Of a DNA stretch of 9,894 bases, positions 7,023 through 9,894 are shown piece after piece. The stretch's first letter is position 1; every line of letters begins with the position of its first letter. The notes beneath the pieces were generated by a model. That model was not told the origin of the DNA and searched no databases. It saw only the letters and a program-made list of their open reading frames with translations. A program made the position numbers and the translations under genes. Origin of the DNA: Bdellovibrionales bacterium (lineage in GTDB: Bacteria > Bdellovibrionota > UBA1018); NCBI GenBank assembly GCA_018968995.1, contig JAGWZD010000043.1:1-9894 (forward strand), read 5' to 3'.

Positions 7023-7400
7023 ATGGGTAAGAAGTTGTATGTCGGTAATCTTCCGTACGGAGCTACGGAACAGGCGCTAGTCGATGCGTTTTCTCAATGT
7101 GGAAAAGTGGAATCCGCAAAAATCATCACGGATCGTGAGACAGGTCGAAGCAAAGGCTTTGGCTTCGTTGAAATGTCCACTGACGAAGAAGCGCAGAGCG
7201 CAATCACCAAGTTTCATGGCGCCGACTACGATGGCCGTACCATGACTGTGAACGAAGCTCGTCCGATGGCCCCTCGTGAAGGTGGCGGTGGTGGCGGCGG
7301 CGGTCGCGGTGGATTCGGCGGCGGCGGTGGACGCGGCGGTCGCGGTGGATTCGGCGGTGGCGGCGGTGGCGGCGGTGGCGGCGGTCGCGGTCGTTACTAA
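7023..7400 (+). CDS. RRM-domain RNA-binding protein with glycine-rich RGG tail (125 aa)
   Basis: Small RNA-binding protein. Residues 4-81 form one RNA recognition motif, with RNP2 as LYVGNL (5-10) and RNP1 as KGFGFVEM (44-51); the aromatic residues of both RNP motifs (Tyr6, Phe46, Phe48) are kept. Residues 87-125 are almost only glycine, interrupted by Arg and Phe in RGGFGG and RGGRGGFGG units, and end in RGRY. This plan resembles bacterial Rbp proteins, known from cyanobacteria and various proteobacteria, and plant glycine-rich RNA-binding proteins; some of these are cold- or stress-responsive. The likely role is binding and remodelling of single-stranded RNA in the cytoplasm, by inference. 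The gene is a single transcription unit: tRNA upstream, strong ribosome binding site, strong terminator downstream. The tail is encoded by GGC/GGT repeats including a 25-bp in-frame duplication. Confidence 0.96.
   Translation: MGKKLYVGNLPYGATEQALVDAFSQCGKVESAKIITDRETGRSKGFGFVEMSTDEEAQSAITKFHGADYDGRTMTVNEARPMAPREGGGGGGGGRGGFGGGGGRGGRGGFGGGGGGGGGGGRGRY
7297..7357 (+). repeat. In-frame 25-bp direct duplication in the glycine tail
   Basis: Identical 25-bp copies lie at 7297-7321 and 7333-7357, offset by 36 bp or 12 codons, so the reading frame is kept. They encode the GGRGGFGG units of the RRM protein. The surrounding tract (7281-7397) is made of GGC and GGT codons and has many GG runs. This is the kind of sequence that expands or contracts by slippage. 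Confidence 0.85.
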
Positions 7401-7415
7401 GACCTCATCTGAGAG

Positions 7416-7452
7416 TTCTGTCTGCTGAGCCTCTGTGTCGAGGTAGACAGGG
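7416..7452 (+). other. Hairpin in the 3' untranslated region of the RRM mRNA
   Basis: CTGTCT (7418-7423) pairs with AGACAG (7445-7450), and inside it CCTC (7430-7433) pairs with GAGG (7440-7443) around a 6-nt loop, with a lopsided internal bulge of 6 against 1 nt. No T-run follows directly, so it is not itself a standard terminator. It sits between the stop codon and the strong terminator and could protect the mRNA 3' end or be a protein site. Confidence 0.45.
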
Positions 7453-7466
7453 TTTAGATTTTAAAT

Positions 7467-7515
7467 AAAAGACCCCGTGTTTCCATGAGTTGGAGACACG
7501 GGGTTTTCTTTTTGT
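7467..7515 (+). terminator. Strong rho-independent terminator after the RRM gene
   Basis: A 14-pair stem forms between 7472-7485 and 7491-7504, with one G-U pair and a 5-nt loop (TGAGT, 7486-7490). It starts with ACCCCGTGT and closes with ACACGGGGT. A T-rich tract follows (TTTTCTTTTTG from 7504), and an A-run precedes the stem at 7467-7470. It separates the RRM gene from the response regulator gene. Confidence 0.93.
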
Positions 7516-7630
7516 TGTTTTCTTTGTTTTTCAGCAAACTAGAGGATGAGGGTCAGTAGTACGTATGAAAGATCCCCTCCGCAGCACTGAATTAGCACCT
7601 AAGAGAGGACTGTCCTCGGGAGATCCTTCG

Positions 7631-8323
7631 ATGTCGGTTGAGCCGCGTCGCAAAATTCTTATTGTAGACGACGAACTGGCGCACGCTGAGATTTTGTCAG
7701 AGCTTCTCTCAGAGAGGTTCGACGTTCTTCAGGCTGCGGACGGGGAGACGGCTATTCAATTAGCCATAGAAGCTCTTCCGGATTTGGTGATGCTTGATAT
7801 TCGTCTGCCTCGTCGCAGTGGTCTCGACGTGTGTTCGTCGCTTCGCAATCGTGAGCGCACGCGAGATATTCCCATCATTGTGATGACTGGAAATGATAGC
7901 CAGGAAACTCGCATCACGGCGTATCGGAAAGGGGCGGACGATTACCTGTGTAAGCCTTTTTCTTTTGATGAAGTCATCGCTCGTATTGAGTCAAAGATTC
8001 GCAGGCTTGACGAGAGAAGTTTAACTAAAAATTCGGTGACTTTAGGGAACTTATTGATTGATCGAGCTAAAATGGAAGCTCAGGTGAGCGGGATGCCTCT
8101 GGCGCTCAGTGCCCTGGAGTTTCGTCTACTAGAGTACTTCGCCCAGCATCGGGACGAAATTTTATCGCGAGACAAAATTCTCAAAGATATTTGGAAAGAC
8201 GCAGTGGTTACCGCAAGGACCGTGGATACCCATGTTTCGTTTCTCAGAAAAAAGCTGTCTGGCAGCACTTACTCGATTCGAACTCTCTACGGTGCCGGGT
8301 ATATTCTCAAGCCAAGGGGCTAA
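7631..8323 (+). CDS. OmpR/PhoB-family response regulator (230 aa)
   Basis: Two-component DNA-binding regulator. The receiver domain (about 6-125) has the acidic pair Asp13-Asp14, phospho-acceptor Asp56 (VMLDIRLP), switch Thr86 (MTGND) and Lys108 (CKPF), so it should be phosphorylatable. The C-terminal domain (about 133-229) is a winged helix, with recognition-helix sequence TVDTHVSFLRKKL and the terminal hairpin YGAGYIL. The frame extends to an ATG at 7565. I prefer the ATG at 7631 because GGGAG (7618-7622) lies 8 nt upstream and the protein then has normal family length with the receiver starting at once. No histidine kinase gene is adjacent, so this is an orphan regulator whose kinase must lie elsewhere. 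The dedA-like gene follows after 50 bp on the same strand, so co-transcription is possible. Target genes cannot be told from sequence. Confidence 0.93.
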   Translation: MSVEPRRKILIVDDELAHAEILSELLSERFDVLQAADGETAIQLAIEALPDLVMLDIRLPRRSGLDVCSSLRNRERTRDIPIIVMTGNDSQETRITAYRKGADDYLCKPFSFDEVIARIESKIRRLDERSLTKNSVTLGNLLIDRAKMEAQVSGMPLALSALEFRLLEYFAQHRDEILSRDKILKDIWKDAVVTARTVDTHVSFLRKKLSGSTYSIRTLYGAGYILKPRG

Positions 8324-8336
8324 TCTCCTAGAGTAG

Positions 8337-8363
8337 TTGCAAACAAAGGCAATTCATTAGACT
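8337..8363 (+). promoter_or_regulatory. Weak candidate promoter before the dedA-like gene
   Basis: TTGCAA (8337-8342) and TAGACT (8358-8363) are spaced by 15 bp, each matching 4 of 6 consensus positions. The spacer is short and the -10 box would end only 10 nt before the ATG at 8374. The gene may instead be read through from the response regulator. Confidence 0.25.
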
Positions 8364-8373
8364 ACAGAGCCTC

Positions 8374-9054
8374 ATGGAACTTCTTCAACAGTTTGTAGAT
8401 ATTTTTATGCGGCTAGACTTGCACCTAGCCGAATGGGCCGCTCAGCTGGGGCCGTATATTTATGTCTTGTTATTTTTAGTAATTTTTTGTGAGACGGGCC
8501 TGGTCGTGACACCTTTTCTCCCAGGAGATTCTTTGCTTTTTGCAACAGGAGCTTTGGTGGCTTTGTCTCAGAATGGGGCAGGCTATCCCTTGAGTTTCTC
8601 AGGCATGGTGCTCTTGCTGATCGCCGCGGCCATCCTCGGGGATAATCTGAATTACTGGATCGGTGCCCGGCTCGGTGCGAAACTTTTGTTGTATTCTGAG
8701 AAAGGCTCTCGGTTCATTCGTCGGGATCATATTGAGAAGACTCGTCAGTTTTATGCGCGTTATGGAGGAAAGACGATCGTCTTCGCTCGGTTCATACCCA
8801 TTGTTCGCACTTTTGCCCCTTTTGTGGCGGGCTTGGGCTCAATGTCGTTTCGCCATTTCTTGATCTACAATATTTTCGGTGGAGTAGTTTGGGTGGCCGG
8901 ATTTATTTCGGCTGGGTATTGGTTCGGAAATATTCCGACCGTAAAGCGCAACTTTCAGTGGGTCATTTTAACGATCATCGTTTTGTCGGTGCTTCCGGCG
9001 GTCATCGAGTACATTCGAATGCGATCGCATCGAAATGCTGCTCCACAGGCCTGA
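8374..9054 (+). CDS. DedA-family inner-membrane protein (226 aa)
   Basis: Integral membrane protein of the DedA (VTT domain) family. Some members flip undecaprenyl phosphate or other lipids and support envelope function and drug or pH tolerance. The sequence resembles the E. coli YqjA/YghB branch. The acidic pair Glu40 (FCETGLVV) and Asp52 (FLPGDSLLF) and the arginines Arg139 and Arg145 (FARFIPIVRTFAPF) correspond to residues reported as essential in YqjA. The GDNLNYWIGARLG motif (89-101) is also present. Hydrophobic segments lie at about 28-46, 54-66, 78-96, 140-156, 163-184 and 196-212, and the C-terminus is short and basic. Start: the ATG at 8374 gives the normal family length, but the Shine-Dalgarno is weak. 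It follows the response regulator gene by 50 bp. The precise substrate is not predictable. Confidence 0.95.
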   Translation: MELLQQFVDIFMRLDLHLAEWAAQLGPYIYVLLFLVIFCETGLVVTPFLPGDSLLFATGALVALSQNGAGYPLSFSGMVLLLIAAAILGDNLNYWIGARLGAKLLLYSEKGSRFIRRDHIEKTRQFYARYGGKTIVFARFIPIVRTFAPFVAGLGSMSFRHFLIYNIFGGVVWVAGFISAGYWFGNIPTVKRNFQWVILTIIVLSVLPAVIEYIRMRSHRNAAPQA

Positions 9055-9110
9055 TCTCGCACACCTGATGCTGCACCGCCTGTTGCGTGGATTTTGCATC
9101 TCGCTGAGGG

Positions 9111-9533
9111 ATGCCAAGCACCTCGGCGCTTGAGCTCCTGAAGCAGGGGCTTAACTGCGATCTTGAACTTGTGAATTGGAAGCCCGGCTTTGAGAGTGAG
9201 CTGGTGGCGCATATGGCCGAAACTCGTGACGGCAGAGAGCCGAGTGCTGTGGGGCTTTTATTCTTGTGGTCTAGCCTAGCGTTTCTGGAGGCTCATGCCA
9301 TCAGTCATGAGGGAATACCTGCGCAAGACTACCAATCAGAGGATGGTTGGAGCAGTTTGGATTTTTTAGAAAATCTGAGCTGGGAAGTCGACCGACTTCG
9401 GGTCCAAATGAACGTGGTTCGCGGACGGCAGGTGACGACAGAAATTTCAATCTCTCGTGAAGGGCTTTTTGTGGTCCGTACTCGTGGGCGAGGAGACTCT
9501 CCGTTGCGCTGGTTTGAGAGCTTCAGCGACTAA
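9111..9533 (+). CDS. Hypothetical protein, unrecognised (140 aa)
   Basis: I do not recognise a family. An in-frame stop at 9105-9107 limits the start. The ATG at 9111 directly follows GAGGG, which is too close for an ideal Shine-Dalgarno, so the exact start is uncertain. The protein is acidic, has no signal peptide and no membrane helix, and appears soluble. The middle (about 44-62) is a hydrophobic, aromatic-rich probable helix (LLFLWSSLAFLEAHA). A Trp/Asp/Glu-rich part follows (about 75-95), and then alternating strand-like segments (VTTEISISREGLFVVRT). Coding support comes from sensible amino-acid composition and from a fit between dedA and the convergent sua5 gene with a 4-bp stop overlap. 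It could be a small conserved lineage-specific protein. Confidence 0.72.
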   Translation: MPSTSALELLKQGLNCDLELVNWKPGFESELVAHMAETRDGREPSAVGLLFLWSSLAFLEAHAISHEGIPAQDYQSEDGWSSLDFLENLSWEVDRLRVQMNVVRGRQVTTEISISREGLFVVRTRGRGDSPLRWFESFSD

Positions 9534-9894
9534 GATTTTGCCGCGGCGCGAGTGAGTCTGTCGAGAATCGCGGCGGCCACCCCGGTATCGCGGCCGTCGA
9601 GGCTGGTTTTGCTGGGATCTTCGGCAAAAATTCGATCAATCGTGGAGTCCTCATCTAATTTTCGGAGCGAGCTGAAAAGCCTGCGTGCCGATTCCGACCA
9701 GTCTCCGATGGGTGATAGAAGATCTCGGTTGTTGCCTGCAAGGTGGCCAAAAAATTTCAAAGAGGAAGGGTCGAAGTACAATACTCCCCATCGATGCCGG
9801 GCTCCATCTTGGGACTGATAACTGGAGAAGTCTCGACTGGCGCCTAAAACAAGGGGTTTCTGAGGAGCGTAGTGACTTGCCAGCATGCCGGGAG
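9530..9894 (-). CDS. Threonylcarbamoyl-AMP synthase, Sua5-type, C-terminal part only
   Basis: The frame runs off the right edge (upstream codons read Pro-Gly before the Met at 9886), so that Met is internal. About 120 residues are visible. PGMLASHYAPQKPL is the hallmark linker between the YrdC catalytic domain and the Sua5 domain. The remainder matches the Sua5 domain, including the ending GVAAAILDRLTRAAAKS, close to the family's usual AI-DRL-RAA close. Established role: Sua5/YrdC makes threonylcarbamoyl-AMP from threonine, bicarbonate and ATP for the t6A37 modification of ANN-decoding tRNAs in the cytoplasm. The catalytic YrdC domain lies outside the window, so intactness cannot be judged. 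The stop codon TAG (9530-9532) overlaps the TAA of the convergent hypothetical gene. Confidence 0.92.
   Translation of the reverse strand, partial: PGMLASHYAPQKPLVLGASRDFSSYQSQDGARHRWGVLYFDPSSLKFFGHLAGNNRDLLSPIGDWSESARRLFSSLRKLDEDSTIDRIFAEDPSKTSLDGRDTGVAAAILDRLTRAAAKS

Noticed and set aside
6986..7407. 7-nt complementarity between the RRM leader (6986-6992) and the bases just after the stop codon (7401-7407)
   Set aside because: A perfect 7-mer match between regions of this size is expected by chance, so it is no evidence of a long-range RNA interaction.
9552..9818. 88-codon plus-strand frame opposite sua5
   Set aside because: The minus strand carries the clear Sua5 C-terminal domain, and the plus frame shows no family features.

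Overview
The window looks like an ordinary, gene-dense stretch of chromosome from a Gram-negative bacterium. A periplasmic tail-specific protease of the Prc type, a YqjA-like DedA protein, an RRM protein with an RGG tail and an OmpR-type regulator would suit a Bdellovibrionota or deltaproteobacteria-like lineage. That placement is inference from protein style, not a phylogenetic result. No insertion sequence, CRISPR array, phage gene or recognisable defence or biosynthetic cluster is visible.

Layout. 1-1615 (+): C-terminal three quarters of a Prc/Tsp S41 protease, cut by the window start. 1616-3390 (-): a two-gene unit, an M17 leucyl aminopeptidase followed by a translationally coupled 61-residue membrane protein. 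3457-5402 (+): an L-asparaginase overlapping an exported alpha/beta hydrolase. 5331-6647 (-): a 12-TM MFS transporter. 6734-6808 (+): tRNA-Val(CAC). 7023-7400 (+): a glycine-rich RRM RNA-binding protein with a strong terminator at 7467-7515. 7631-9054 (+): an orphan OmpR/PhoB-family response regulator followed by a DedA membrane protein. 9111-9533 (+): an unrecognised protein. 9530-9894 (-): the C-terminal domain of a Sua5/YrdC threonylcarbamoyl-AMP synthase, cut by the window end.

Functional links are loose. The aminopeptidase and asparaginase are divergently transcribed from a very short shared region, and both release free amino acids or ammonia from peptide-derived material. The protease, exported hydrolase and DedA protein act at the envelope. 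Most other neighbours appear to be unrelated housekeeping genes.

The more interesting signals are architectural. All three convergent gene pairs meet with no room for a hairpin terminator: stops abutting, a 72-bp coding overlap, and stops overlapping by 4 bp. The tRNA-Val gene and the MFS gene appear to share one -35 element read in both directions. Several genes have weak or no Shine-Dalgarno sequence and a possible -10 box very near the start codon, whereas the RRM gene and the small coupled membrane gene have clear ribosome binding sites. The RRM gene ends in a G-rich repeat tract with an in-frame duplication.
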